Shown piece by piece: positions 46,448 to 56,580 of a DNA stretch of 64,000 nucleotides. The stretch's first letter is position 1. Every line of letters starts with the position of its first letter. The DNA lies in assembly GCF_003667705.1 (NCBI RefSeq), contig NZ_CP033019.1, positions 6,200,001 to 6,264,000 on the forward strand, given 5' to 3'. Below the pieces are notes generated by a model, which ran no database searches, was not told the origin of the DNA, and saw only the letters and a list, made by a program, of their open reading frames with translations. This DNA is from Janthinobacterium agaricidamnosum (GTDB taxonomy: Bacteria > Pseudomonadota > Gammaproteobacteria > Burkholderiales > Burkholderiaceae_D). The translations under genes were made by a program, and so were the position numbers.

Positions 46448-47164
46448 ATGCAAACGACCATCCTTGACCCCAGCCTGACGCAAACCCTGGCCGCTGCCCG
46501 CGAGCCGGGCCTGACCCTCATCATCGGCAACAAGAATTACTCGTCGTGGTCGATGCGCCCGTGGGTGGCCATGACGGCCTTCGGTATTCCGTTCCATGAA
46601 GTACGCGTGCTGCTCGACCAGAGCGACACGGCCACCAAAATTGCCGAATATTCGGCCTGTGGCCGGGTGCCCGTGCTGCTGGCGGGCGAGATCACGATCT
46701 GGGACAGCCTGGCCATCTGCGAATACCTGGCCGAGCAGTTTCCAGATAAACACCTGTGGCCGCAGGATGTGGCCGCGCGCGCCATGGCGCGTTGTGTCTG
46801 TGCGGAAATGCATTCGGGCTTTACCGGCTTGCGCACGGATATGTCGATGAATATCAAGGCGAAGTTGCCGGGACGGGGCCGCACGGCTGCCGCGCAGGCC
46901 GACATCGGCCGCATCAGCGAAATCTGGGAAGAGTGCCTGTCGCGCTTTGGCCACCACCAGTTCCTGTTTGGCGAGTTTTCCATCGCCGATGCGTATTTCG
47001 CCCCTGTCGTCATGCGTTTCCGCACGTATGGCGTGTCGCTGGCACCGGCCCTGAACGCCTACTGCGAGCGCGTGCAGGCGCACCCTGCCGTGGCCCGCTG
47101 GATCGCGGAAGCGCTGGCGGAAACGGAAACGGCGCCCAAGCACGACGCGGAATTGCCTGATTAA
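46448..47164 (+). CDS. Glutathione S-transferase family protein
   Basis: A 238-residue cytosolic protein. The N-terminal thioredoxin-like domain shows LIIGNKNYSSWSMRPWVAM with a candidate catalytic Ser, and the cis-Pro/Glu-Ser glutathione site appears as GRVPVLLAGEITIWDSLAICEYLAE. The C-terminal helical domain contains FGEFSIADAYFAPV. This resembles the YfcF/YghU-like bacterial group. The substrate is unknown. It lies between slt and cca with short gaps. Confidence 0.92.
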   Translation: MQTTILDPSLTQTLAAAREPGLTLIIGNKNYSSWSMRPWVAMTAFGIPFHEVRVLLDQSDTATKIAEYSACGRVPVLLAGEITIWDSLAICEYLAEQFPDKHLWPQDVAARAMARCVCAEMHSGFTGLRTDMSMNIKAKLPGRGRTAAAQADIGRISEIWEECLSRFGHHQFLFGEFSIADAYFAPVVMRFRTYGVSLAPALNAYCERVQAHPAVARWIAEALAETETAPKHDAELPD

Positions 47165-47176
47165 GAAAAGAGTGTT

Positions 47177-48274
47177 ATGAAGATATACACGGTCGGTGGC
47201 GCGGTGCGCGACCAACTGCTGGGCTTGCCCGTGAAAGACCACGACCACGTCGTCGTGGGCGCCACGCCGGAAGACATGCTGCGCCAGGGTTTCCGGCCCG
47301 TCGGCAAGGATTTTCCCGTCTTCCTGCACCCGAAGACGCAGGAAGAATACGCCTTGGCCCGCACGGAACGCAAGACGGCCCCCGGCTACCGGGGTTTCGT
47401 CTTCCACACGGCGCCCGACGTCACCTTGGAAGACGATCTGGTGCGGCGCGATCTCACCATCAACGCCATCGCCCGGGCCGAGGATGGGACGTTGACCGAC
47501 CCGTTCGGCGGCGTCGCCGATATCGAGCGCAGAGTGTTTCGCCACGTCTCCGACGCGTTCGGCGAAGACCCCGTGCGCATCTTGCGTCTGGCCCGCTTTG
47601 CTGCCCGTTTTCATACTTTCACTGTCGCACCGGCCACCATGGCGCTGATGCGCCAGATGGTGGCCAACGGCGAAGTCGACGCCCTGGTGGCCGAGCGCGT
47701 GTGGCAGGAAGTGGCCAAGGGACTGATGGAAAGCCATCCTGCGCGCATGCTGACGGTGCTGCACGAGTGCGGCGCCCTGGCGCGCATCATGGGGGAAATT
47801 CAGCTGAGCGAGCGCTTGGTGCAGGTCGTCGACCATGCCGCCGCACAAGGTCATGACTTGCCCGTGCGCTTTGCCGCCTTGATGCTGCATTTGAGCAAGG
47901 ATGCCATCGAGCAGCTGAGCGAGCGCCTGCGCGTGCCCAACGAGTGCCGCGAACTGGCCATCATGGCAGCGCGCGAGCGGGACAATATCAACGGCGCGCT
48001 GGACTTGGGCGCCGAGGCCATCGTCAGTCTGTGCGAACGCTGCGACGGCTTGCGCAAGCCGCAGCGCTTCGTGCAACTGCTGCAGGCCGTGGCTTGCGAC
48101 GGACTGGTCACCGGCGGCTTTCCCCAGGCGGCGCGGCTGCAGGGCGGGCTGGACGCGGCGCGCGGCGTGAATGCGGGTGCGCTGGCGCAAGGCTGTACGG
48201 AGCCGAAACGCATCCCCGAAATCATCCATGCGGCACGGGTGGCGGCCGTGGCGGCCTTCCTGGCCCAGGCTTGA
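47177..48274 (+). CDS. cca: CCA-adding tRNA nucleotidyltransferase with a reduced HD region
   Basis: A 365-residue enzyme that builds or repairs the 3' CCA of tRNAs. The class II NTase signature is intact: GGAVRDQLLG (7-16), Asp21/Asp23 in KDHDHVVVG and RRDLTINAIA (about 90-99), and the neck motif RILRLARFAARF. Compared with the 412-residue E. coli Cca, the C-terminal HD phosphohydrolase domain is shortened and the HD dyad reads Leu237-His238 (RFAALMLHLSKD). CCA addition should remain; the phosphatase and phosphodiesterase functions are probably lost. Confidence 0.94.
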   Translation: MKIYTVGGAVRDQLLGLPVKDHDHVVVGATPEDMLRQGFRPVGKDFPVFLHPKTQEEYALARTERKTAPGYRGFVFHTAPDVTLEDDLVRRDLTINAIARAEDGTLTDPFGGVADIERRVFRHVSDAFGEDPVRILRLARFAARFHTFTVAPATMALMRQMVANGEVDALVAERVWQEVAKGLMESHPARMLTVLHECGALARIMGEIQLSERLVQVVDHAAAQGHDLPVRFAALMLHLSKDAIEQLSERLRVPNECRELAIMAARERDNINGALDLGAEAIVSLCERCDGLRKPQRFVQLLQAVACDGLVTGGFPQAARLQGGLDAARGVNAGALAQGCTEPKRIPEIIHAARVAAVAAFLAQA

Positions 48275-48359
48275 ATGGCGGGAATAGGCTACAATACGGC
48301 AGATGCTGCACTGCACAATAACGGCCTGACGTGCCGCAGCACCGCTTCCAGGAGTCGAC

Positions 48360-49064
48360 GTGACCTTACCCAAGCTGTTTCAAAACCCGTTTCGCCGCTG
48401 GCTCAGCCGTAGCGGCGGCGGGCGTCCGACCGTGCTCGTCAAGCAATTGCATGAGCGCGACCGGCGCCGCATGATGAAGCATTTCCTGTCGCTCGAGAAA
48501 AGCGACCGCCTGCTGCGCTTCGGCAGCGCCTTGCCCGATGAACTCGTCGCGCAGTACGTGCAAAAGATGGATTTCTCGCGCGACATGATCTACGGCGTCT
48601 ACAACAGCCTGTTCAAACTGGTGGGCGTGGGCCATCTGGCGTTCGCGCCGAAGGACCAGTCGCCGGCGAAAAGCGTGGTGACGGACAAGGAGCAGGTGGC
48701 GGAATTTGGCGTGTCCGTGTCGAAATCGATGCGCGGCATGGGCGTCGGTTCGAAACTGTTCGAGCGGGCGGCGATTCACTGCCGCAACAACGATGTCGAT
48801 ACCCTGTACATGCATTGTTTGTCCTCCAACAAGACGATGATGCATATCGCCAAGAAGGCGGGCATGGAAATCCAGCGCGACTATGGCGAAGCCGATGCAT
48901 ATTTGAAACTGTTGCCGCCGAACCCGACGAGCATGCTGCAGGAAGCCGTGCAGGAGCAGTTCGCCATGTTCGACTACACCTTCAAGGCGAATGCGCGCGC
49001 CGCCAGCAAACTGTTCGAGCGCTTGCCGGGGCGCAAGAAGCAGCCCGGGCCGCCATCACAATAA
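48360..49064 (+). CDS. GNAT-family N-acetyltransferase
   Basis: A 234-residue cytosolic protein. The GNAT core is visible: VAEFGVSVSKSMRGMGVGSKLFERA holds the acetyl-CoA loop (RGMGVG), and LYMHCLSSNKTMMHIAKKAGM is motif B. The start is GTG (48360) with AGGAG 4-5 bases upstream. The substrate is unknown. Its 3' end overlaps the convergent Lrp-type regulator by 9 bases. Confidence 0.9.
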   Translation: MTLPKLFQNPFRRWLSRSGGGRPTVLVKQLHERDRRRMMKHFLSLEKSDRLLRFGSALPDELVAQYVQKMDFSRDMIYGVYNSLFKLVGVGHLAFAPKDQSPAKSVVTDKEQVAEFGVSVSKSMRGMGVGSKLFERAAIHCRNNDVDTLYMHCLSSNKTMMHIAKKAGMEIQRDYGEADAYLKLLPPNPTSMLQEAVQEQFAMFDYTFKANARAASKLFERLPGRKKQPGPPSQ

Positions 49065-49580
49065 GGGCAGGGCCGTCGTATCCTTGATGCGCTGCAAGGC
49101 GAAACTCGATTTCACGTCCAGCACGGCCGGGTGGCGCAGCAGCGTGGCCATCATGAAGCGCGAAAAGTGTTCCATATCTTCCACGTGCACGCGCAACAGA
49201 TAATCCATTTCGCCCGTCATCGCATAGCAGGCCACCACTTCCGGCCAATGCGCCACGGCCACGGCGAAGTCGGCGCGCGGCGAGGTATTCGTCACCAGAT
49301 TCGGCGCCAGCACGCGGGCCGTGCTGTGGGCCGTGGCGTCGCTGTGCTTTTCCAGCCGCACGTTCACGTAGGCGAGCAAGCCCAGGCCGATCTTTTCCGG
49401 GTCCAGCAGGGCCACGTACTGGCGGATGACGCCCGCTTCTTCCAGTCGTTTGACGCGGCGCAAGCATGGCGATGGCGACAGGCTGACCTGCTCGGCCACG
49501 TCCTGATTCGACAGGCGGCCATCGGCCTGCAGGACGGCGAGGATCTTGCGATCCGTTTTATCCAGCGTAATTTTGCTCAT
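49056..49580 (-). CDS. Lrp/AsnC-family transcriptional regulator
   Basis: A 174-residue feast/famine regulator. It has an N-terminal winged HTH (LDKTDRKILAVLQADGRLSNQDVAEQVSLSPSPCLRRVKRLEEAG) and a RAM ligand-binding domain (EVVACYAMTGEMDYLLRV). The start ATG 49580 has GGAGGAAG just upstream. It is divergent from hppD with a 125-base gap holding two palindromes, so it probably controls hppD and itself in response to an amino acid. The ligand is inferred, not shown. Confidence 0.94.
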   Translation of the reverse strand: MSKITLDKTDRKILAVLQADGRLSNQDVAEQVSLSPSPCLRRVKRLEEAGVIRQYVALLDPEKIGLGLLAYVNVRLEKHSDATAHSTARVLAPNLVTNTSPRADFAVAVAHWPEVVACYAMTGEMDYLLRVHVEDMEHFSRFMMATLLRHPAVLDVKSSFALQRIKDTTALPLL

Positions 49581-49605
49581 GCTTCCTCCGGTGGTTCGTA
49601 TTTCA

Positions 49606-49620
49606 CGCAATATTATTGCG
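49606..49620. promoter_or_regulatory. Palindrome in the lrp-hppD gap (candidate Lrp-type operator)
   Basis: A perfect 15-base palindrome around a central T (CGCAATA-T-TATTGCG), 26 bases before the regulator ATG and 86 bases before hppD. Lrp-family sites are often 15-base palindromes of this kind. Confidence 0.5.
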
Positions 49621-49647
49621 CAAATCATGATTGTTCGGGAGATCTTT

Positions 49648-49660
49648 GGCATTTAATGCC
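49648..49660. promoter_or_regulatory. Second palindrome overlapping the hppD promoter region
   Basis: Palindrome GGCATT-T-AATGCC, 13 bases before a TATACT hexamer at 49674-49679 that suits a -10 box for hppD (ribosome binding site GGAGGAG at 49694-49700). It could be an operator or part of the -35 region. Confidence 0.42.
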
Positions 49661-49705
49661 CGTGACCCACGCCTATACTGTGCGCTACTTCTTGGAGGAG
49701 ACATC

Positions 49706-50833
<1,128 letters not shown>

Positions 50834-51197
50834 GCCGGGGGCTGCTGTTTGTCGGCTTACGCCGTTCCGGCTAAGCCGACCTACAGGGTTGATCCTGGCT
50901 GTATGTCGGATGAGCGGGGCCGCCGAGGCGCAGCGTCATCCGACATTGCCAGCAAGCGGCCAATATCTGTAGGTGGGATTAGCGCAGCGTCATCCGACAT
51001 TGCCGACATTGCCAGAAAAAGAAGCAGCAAAAAGGTAAAACACGGGAGTGCAGCGCAGCAAAGAACTGCGCGCCTTCCTGTGGTAGTCTACGACAAACAA
51101 GTCATTTTTCCGCACCGGCATTGCTCATAAAGCGCGGCCGGTACGTGTGAGTTCAACCGACCTGCACGCGTAGCACAGAGAATAATGGAGACAAGTA
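50834..51197. repeat. Intergenic palindromic repeat cluster after hppD
   Basis: About 364 bases without a credible gene. A hairpin GTCGGCTTA / TAAGCCGAC occupies 50851-50880. A second, ATGTCGGATGA / TCATCCGACAT, occupies 50903-50946. A 23-base direct repeat beginning GCGCAGCGTCATCCGAC is found exactly twice (50928-50950 and 50982-51004). The remaining part, near 51100-51197, should hold the promoter of the indolepyruvate oxidoreductase, with GGAG at 51187-51190. Confidence 0.65.
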
Positions 51198-54100
51198 ATG
51201 AATGCACCAATCAAGGGCTCGAGTCTTGAGCCGGGCGCGCACGCGTCCGAAATTTCCCTGAACGACAAATACACCCTGGAGCGTGGCCGCGCCTTCATGA
51301 CGGGTACGCAAGCGCTGATCCGCCTGCCCATGCTGCAGCGCGAGCGCGATGTAAAAGCTGGCCTGAATACGGCCGGCTACATCACCGGTTACCGCGGTTC
51401 GCCTGTGACGTCCGTCGACATGACGGCGATCAAGGCCAAGAAATACCTCGATGAACACCACGTCAAATTCCATCCGGGTCTGAACGAAGACCTGGCCGCC
51501 ACGGCCGTCTGGGGCACGCAGCAGACGAATCTGTTCGAAGACGCGAAATACGACGGCGTGTTCGGCATGTGGTACGGCAAGGGTCCCGGCGTCGACCGCT
51601 GCGGCGACGTCTTCAAGCACGCGAATAACGCCGGTTCCGCCAAGCACGGCGGCGTGCTGGTGCTGGCCGGCGACGACCATGCGGCGAAATCGTCGTCCAC
51701 GGCGCACCAGTCCGACCATATCCTGAACGCCTGCGGCATCCCCGTGCTGTACCCGTCGTCGGTGCAGGAATACATCGATTACGGCTTGCACGCCTGGGCC
51801 ATGAGCCGCTACACGGGCTTGTGGGTGTCGATGAAATGCGTGACCGACATCATCGAGTCGGGCGCCGCCGTCGATTTCGACCCGGACCGCGTGCAGATCA
51901 CTTTGCCGACCGACTTCGAGATGCCGGCCGGTGGCTTGAACATCCGCTGGCCCGACACGGTGCTGGAACAAGAAGTTCGCATGAACAGCTACAAATGGTA
52001 TGCGGCGCTGGCGTATGCGCGTGCCAACAAGCTCAACAAGATCATCTGGGACAGCCCGAAGGCGCGCATCGGCATCATCACGGCCGGCAAATCGTATCTG
52101 GACACGCGCCAGGCGCTGGCGGATCTCGGCATCGACGAGCAGACGGCGTCCGACATCGGCATCCGCCTGTACAAGATCGGCATGACCTGGCCGCTGGAAG
52201 CGGACGGCGTGCATGAATTCGCCAAGGGCCTCGACGAAATCCTCGTGGTGGAAGAAAAGCGGCAAATCCTCGAATACGCGCTGAAGGAAGAGCTGTACAA
52301 CCTGAAGGACGGCGAGCGTCCGCGCGTGGTCGGCAAGTTCGACGACACGGGCGAGTGGAGCAACCAGAAGGGTACGGGGCACGGCGACTGGCTGCTGCCG
52401 GCCACGTATGAACTGAACCCGGCCATGATCGCCCGCGCGATCGCCAGCCGCATTTCGCGCTACTACGCGGGCCACCCCGTCGAGCAGCGCGTGAAGGAAC
52501 GCATCGCCTACCTGGAAGCGAAGGAAAACGTCCTCAAGGCCATCAGCGTAAAACCCGATCCGCAAAAGGACCGCACGCCGTTCTTCTGCTCCGGCTGCCC
52601 GCACAATACCTCGACCAAGGTGCCGGAAGGCTCGCGCGCGCTGGCCGGCATCGGCTGCCATTACATGGTGCTGTGGATGGACCGCGAAACGTCGACCTTT
52701 ACCCACATGGGCGCCGAAGGCGTCACCTGGGTGGGGCAGGCGCCGTTCACGAATGAAAAGCACGTGTTTACCAACCTCGGCGACGGCACGTATTTCCACT
52801 CGGGCATCCTGGCCATCCGCGCGGCCGTCTCGGCCAAGGTCAACATCACCTACAAGATTCTGTTCAACGATGCGGTGGCGATGACGGGCGGCCAGGAATT
52901 CGACGGGCCATTATCTCCGGCCATCATTTCGCGCCAGATCGCCGCCGAAGGCGTGGGCCCCATCATCGTCGTCACCGACGAACCGGAAAAGTATCCGGAC
53001 GATTACGCCTGGGCCGAAGGCGTCACCGTGCGCCACCGTTCCGAACTGATGGACGTGCAGCGCGAGCTGCGCGACATGCCCGGCGTGTCGGCCATGATCT
53101 ACGACCAGACCTGCGCCTCGGAAAAACGCCGCCGCCGGAAACGCAATGAATACCCGGACCCGGCCAAGCGCGCCGTCATCAACGAAGCCGTCTGCGAAGG
53201 CTGCGGCGACTGCTCCGTGCAATCGAACTGCCTGTCGGTGGAACCGCTGGAAACGGAACTGGGGCGCAAGCGCCAGATCAACCAGTCGTCGTGCAACAAG
53301 GATTTCTCGTGCACGACGGGTTTCTGCCCCAGTTTCGTGACGGTGGAAGGCGGCGGCCTGAAAAAGCCGAAAAAGGCGGCTGCCGCCGACAAGGATGCGC
53401 CAGCCGCACCGGCCTTGCCGACGCCAAGCATTCCATCGACGGCAGAGCCGTTCGGTATTCTGGTGACCGGCATCGGCGGCACGGGTGTCGTCACCGTCGG
53501 CCAGATCCTGGCCATGGCGGCCCACGTGGAAGGCAAGGGCTGTTCCGTGCTGGACATGAGCGGCCTGGCGCAAAAGGGCGGCCCCGTGATGTCGCACGTG
53601 CGTCTGGCGGACCGCCAGGAAGATATCCACTCGACGCGCGTCGGCACGGGTGCGGCCGACCTGGTGATCGGCTGCGATTTGATCGTCACGGCCAGCCGCG
53701 ACGCCCTGTCGCGCATGGGAGAGGGGCGCAGCTGGGCCATGATCAACTCGACCAGCTCGTCGACGGCCGCTTTCGTGAAGAATCCGGACTGGCAATTCCC
53801 CGGCGCTTCGGCGCGCATGGAAATCGAAAAGGCCTGCGGCAGCGACCACGTCGACTTCATCGACGCGGGCCAGATCGCTACGGCGCTGATGGGCGACTCG
53901 ATTGCGACGAATATGTTCATGCTCGGTTACGCCTGGCAAAAGGGCAAGGTGCCCTTGAGCGAAGCGGCCATCATGAAGGCCATCGACTTGAACAACGTCT
54001 CGGTGGCATTCAACAAGGCGGCCTTCAACTGGGGCCGCGCGGGCGCCCACGATGCGGCCAGCCTGGTGCGCATGACCACGCCAGCGAAGGTGGTGGAATT

Positions 54101-54794
54101 CAAGCGCATCGACACGCTCGACGACATCATTGAAAAGCGCGTGGCCCTGCTGACGGCTTACCAGGACCGCGCGTATGCGCAGCAGTATCTGGACTTCGTC
54201 GGCCAGGTGCGCGCCGCCGAAAGCGCACTGAACGGCCCGCACTTGCGCCTGACGGAAGCCGTGGCCCGTTACTTCTACAAGCTGATGGCCTACAAGGACG
54301 AGTACGAAGTGGCGCGTCTGTACACGGACGGCGCCTTCCAGGCGAAGATCGCGTCCATGTTCGAAGGCGACATCAAGCTCAAGTTCCACCTGGCGCCGCC
54401 GATCATGGCGAAAACGGATGCCCAGGGTCATCTGATCAAGAAGGAATATGGCCCGTGGATGCTGAAGGCCTTCGGCGTGCTGGCCAAGTTCAAGGGCTTG
54501 CGCGGCACGGCCTTCGACGTGTTCGGCCATACGGCCGAGCGCAAGATAGAGCGTGCGCTGATCGCGGAATACCGCGCGACGGTGGGCGGCTTGCTGCCGA
54601 AGCTGACGACGGCCAAGCTGGCGCAAGCCGTGGCGATCGCCAGCATTCCGGAAGACATCCGCGGCTATGGCCACGTGAAGGAGCGTCATTTGAAGGCGGC
54701 GAAAGAGAAGGAAGCGAGTCTCTTGATCGCCTTCAATGCGCCGACGCCGCTGCCGCCCGTCGTGGCAGCACCCGTGGCGGCCACCGTGGCGTGA
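51198..54794 (+). CDS. Fused indolepyruvate ferredoxin oxidoreductase
   Basis: A 1198-residue single-chain 2-oxoacid:ferredoxin oxidoreductase that decarboxylates aryl-pyruvates from aromatic amino acid transamination to acyl-CoA. The N-terminal alpha region carries YITGYRGSPVTSVD. The TPP-binding beta-like region has SGCPHNTSTKVPEGSRALAG and IGCHYMVLWMDRE (about 460-500). Iron-sulfur-type cysteines occur in CEGCGDCSVQSNC (about 666-678) and DFSCTTGFCPSF. The gamma domain starts at GILVTGIGGTGVVTVGQIL (about 752). Fused forms of about 1,150-1,200 residues occur in aerobic proteobacteria. A terminator follows. Confidence 0.93.
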   Translation: MNAPIKGSSLEPGAHASEISLNDKYTLERGRAFMTGTQALIRLPMLQRERDVKAGLNTAGYITGYRGSPVTSVDMTAIKAKKYLDEHHVKFHPGLNEDLAATAVWGTQQTNLFEDAKYDGVFGMWYGKGPGVDRCGDVFKHANNAGSAKHGGVLVLAGDDHAAKSSSTAHQSDHILNACGIPVLYPSSVQEYIDYGLHAWAMSRYTGLWVSMKCVTDIIESGAAVDFDPDRVQITLPTDFEMPAGGLNIRWPDTVLEQEVRMNSYKWYAALAYARANKLNKIIWDSPKARIGIITAGKSYLDTRQALADLGIDEQTASDIGIRLYKIGMTWPLEADGVHEFAKGLDEILVVEEKRQILEYALKEELYNLKDGERPRVVGKFDDTGEWSNQKGTGHGDWLLPATYELNPAMIARAIASRISRYYAGHPVEQRVKERIAYLEAKENVLKAISVKPDPQKDRTPFFCSGCPHNTSTKVPEGSRALAGIGCHYMVLWMDRETSTFTHMGAEGVTWVGQAPFTNEKHVFTNLGDGTYFHSGILAIRAAVSAKVNITYKILFNDAVAMTGGQEFDGPLSPAIISRQIAAEGVGPIIVVTDEPEKYPDDYAWAEGVTVRHRSELMDVQRELRDMPGVSAMIYDQTCASEKRRRRKRNEYPDPAKRAVINEAVCEGCGDCSVQSNCLSVEPLETELGRKRQINQSSCNKDFSCTTGFCPSFVTVEGGGLKKPKKAAAADKDAPAAPALPTPSIPSTAEPFGILVTGIGGTGVVTVGQILAMAAHVEGKGCSVLDMSGLAQKGGPVMSHVRLADRQEDIHSTRVGTGAADLVIGCDLIVTASRDALSRMGEGRSWAMINSTSSSTAAFVKNPDWQFPGASARMEIEKACGSDHVDFIDAGQIATALMGDSIATNMFMLGYAWQKGKVPLSEAAIMKAIDLNNVSVAFNKAAFNWGRAGAHDAASLVRMTTPAKVVEFKRIDTLDDIIEKRVALLTAYQDRAYAQQYLDFVGQVRAAESALNGPHLRLTEAVARYFYKLMAYKDEYEVARLYTDGAFQAKIASMFEGDIKLKFHLAPPIMAKTDAQGHLIKKEYGPWMLKAFGVLAKFKGLRGTAFDVFGHTAERKIERALIAEYRATVGGLLPKLTTAKLAQAVAIASIPEDIRGYGHVKERHLKAAKEKEASLLIAFNAPTPLPPVVAAPVAATVA

Positions 54795-54817
54795 TGGGGT
54801 GAGTTCCTCGCTGTAGC

Positions 54818-54845
54818 AATGGCGCCTGCGGGCGCCATTTTTTTT
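54818..54845 (+). terminator. Rho-independent terminator after the indolepyruvate oxidoreductase
   Basis: Stem AATGGCGCC-TGCG-GGCGCCATT followed by a run of Ts, 24 bases after the stop codon. A textbook structure. Confidence 0.95.
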
Positions 54846-54918
54846 GTATCAAAGAAAGCAACGCTTGCTGGCGAAACGCATTATAATTTTTCGATAATTT
54901 CTTTATGGAAAGTTTCTC

Positions 54919-56415
54919 ATGCATTCCCTGCGACTTGGCTCCCTCGCTGTTTCCCTCGTATGTGTGTTGAGTGCCTGCGGCGGCGGAGGCGGCAGCAGCG
55001 ACAGCGCGCCCGTCGTCCCGCCCGTGACTCCGACAGGGCCGACGGCGCTGGTTGCCTCCTCCACGGTGGCGAACCGTTGCGAGGCGCCGCGCAGCGGCAG
55101 CAGCATCGACAAGCCGGGCAGCTTGCTCGATGAGCAAACGTGGGTGCGCAGCTGGATCGATGAAACGTATCTGTGGTACCGCGAAGTGCCGACCACCTAC
55201 CTGCCGCAAAGCTTTTCCACGGCCAAGGCGTATTTCGATGTGCTCAAAACAACGGCCACGACGGCGTCCGGCAAGCCGAAGGACCAGTTCCATTTCACGT
55301 ATACGACGGCCGAATGGGAAGCCTCGCTCAACGGCGTGGAGCTCGGTTACGGCATGTTGCTGGCGCTGACGCGCACCACGCCGCCGCGCAAGGCCGTGAT
55401 CTCGATCGTCGAGCCAGGCTCGCCGGCCGACCTGGCGGGCTTGCGCCGCGGCGATGAGCTGCAAACCGTCGATGGCACCGATTTCGTCAATGCCCCCGAC
55501 GCTGCCAGCGTGAAGATCATTAACGCCGGCCTGTTCCCTGCAGCGCAAGGCACGCACACGCTGGCGTTCAGCCGCAATGGCTCGCCCCTCTCGGCGAACC
55601 TGCAGGCGGTGGAAGTGAGCACGAGCGCCGTGCAAAACGAGCGCATCATCGACACGCCCACGGGCAAGGTGGGCTACCTGACCTTCAACACCCACAACAA
55701 CGTGGCCGAACGCCAGCTGGTCGAGACCATGCGCCGCTTCCAGGCGGCCGGCATCAGCGACCTGGTGCTTGACGTGCGCTACAACGGCGGCGGCTATCTC
55801 GATGTCGCCAGCGAGCTCGCCTACATGATTGCCGGTCCGCAAGTCACCACCGGCAAGACCTTCGAGCAGGTGCTGGCCAATGACAAGACGCGGCCGGAAG
55901 CGCCCGTGCCATTCCACACGCAAAGCCAGGGCTTTGCCGGGCCGAATCCCTTGCCCAAGGGCACGCCTTTGCCTTCGCTGGGCCTCAAGCGGGTGACCTT
56001 GCTGACGACGGGCAATACCTGTTCGGCCAGCGAAGCGATCATCAACGGCTTGCGCGGCGTCGACGTGCAGGTCAACCTGATCGGCGGCACGACGTGCGGC
56101 AAGCCCTATGGTTTCTATCCCACGCCGAATTGCGGCACCACGTATTTCGCCGTGCAGTTCCAGGGTGTCAACGCCAAGGGCTTTGGCGACTTTGCCGATG
56201 GCATGGCGCCAACGTGCGACGTGACGGACGATTACCAGCACGCGCTGGGCGATCCTGCCGAAGCCATGCTGGCGGCGGCGTTGCGCTACCGCGGCAGCGG
56301 CAGCTGTACCCCGGCCACGGGCGCGCTCAGGCTGCCGGGTTCGATGGCGAGTCCGGCCGAAACGGCCGCGCGGCTGCTGCGCCCGGCCTACAAGGAAATT
56401 GCTGTATTGAAATGA
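54919..56415 (+). CDS. S41-family peptidase lipoprotein with PDZ domain
   Basis: A 498-residue exported lipoprotein. The lipobox LSAC places lipidated Cys20, followed by a Gly/Ser linker. A PDZ domain is at about 145-225 (SIVEPGSPADLAGLRRGDEL). The S41 core has VLDVRYNGGGYLDVASELA, the nucleophile in GNTCSASEAIINGL and a lysine in GGTTCGKPYGF. It differs from ctpA in anchoring and has cysteines near both catalytic segments. The substrate is unknown. It is probably a single-gene unit. Confidence 0.9.
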   Translation: MHSLRLGSLAVSLVCVLSACGGGGGSSDSAPVVPPVTPTGPTALVASSTVANRCEAPRSGSSIDKPGSLLDEQTWVRSWIDETYLWYREVPTTYLPQSFSTAKAYFDVLKTTATTASGKPKDQFHFTYTTAEWEASLNGVELGYGMLLALTRTTPPRKAVISIVEPGSPADLAGLRRGDELQTVDGTDFVNAPDAASVKIINAGLFPAAQGTHTLAFSRNGSPLSANLQAVEVSTSAVQNERIIDTPTGKVGYLTFNTHNNVAERQLVETMRRFQAAGISDLVLDVRYNGGGYLDVASELAYMIAGPQVTTGKTFEQVLANDKTRPEAPVPFHTQSQGFAGPNPLPKGTPLPSLGLKRVTLLTTGNTCSASEAIINGLRGVDVQVNLIGGTTCGKPYGFYPTPNCGTTYFAVQFQGVNAKGFGDFADGMAPTCDVTDDYQHALGDPAEAMLAAALRYRGSGSCTPATGALRLPGSMASPAETAARLLRPAYKEIAVLK

Positions 56416-56428
56416 TAAAACCCCATGT

Positions 56429-56468
56429 TGCCCCCCTTCCTGGATGAGGGTGGGGCATCTTTCTTCTC
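56429..56468 (+). terminator. Probable terminator after the S41 lipoprotein
   Basis: Stem TGCCCC / GGGGCA (56429-56434 with 56452-56457) with an inner CCTTC / GAGGG helix, followed by a T/C-rich run (TCTTTCTTCTC). The T-run is interrupted, so efficiency is uncertain. Confidence 0.6.
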
Positions 56469-56475
56469 ATAAATA

Positions 56476-56505
56476 TTTCTATATAACAATTATGATATAT
56501 AGAAA
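56476..56505. promoter_or_regulatory. Inverted repeat upstream of the TonB-dependent receptor
   Basis: A perfect 10-base inverted repeat TTTCTATATA-N10-TATATAGAAA in an AT-rich stretch, 75 bases before the receptor ATG. The spacing of about one helical turn between half-sites suits a dimeric regulator. No regulator gene is adjacent. Confidence 0.45.
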
Positions 56506-56580
56506 GACGAATCCATTCGTTCTGTAATTGCTGGCATCTTGATATCTTTCACCTTCTCCCTAACCTTGAGAAGCGCAAAG

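Noticed and set aside
50834..51197. CRISPR array
   Set aside because: There are only two exact 23-base repeats with a 31-base gap, plus hairpins. The spacing is not repeated and there are no cas genes, so it fits a dispersed intergenic repeat.
54864..54918. Sigma-70 promoter for the S41 lipoprotein
   Set aside because: A TATAAT hexamer is present at 54882-54887, but no acceptable -35 box at 16-18 base spacing was found, so it is not listed as a feature.
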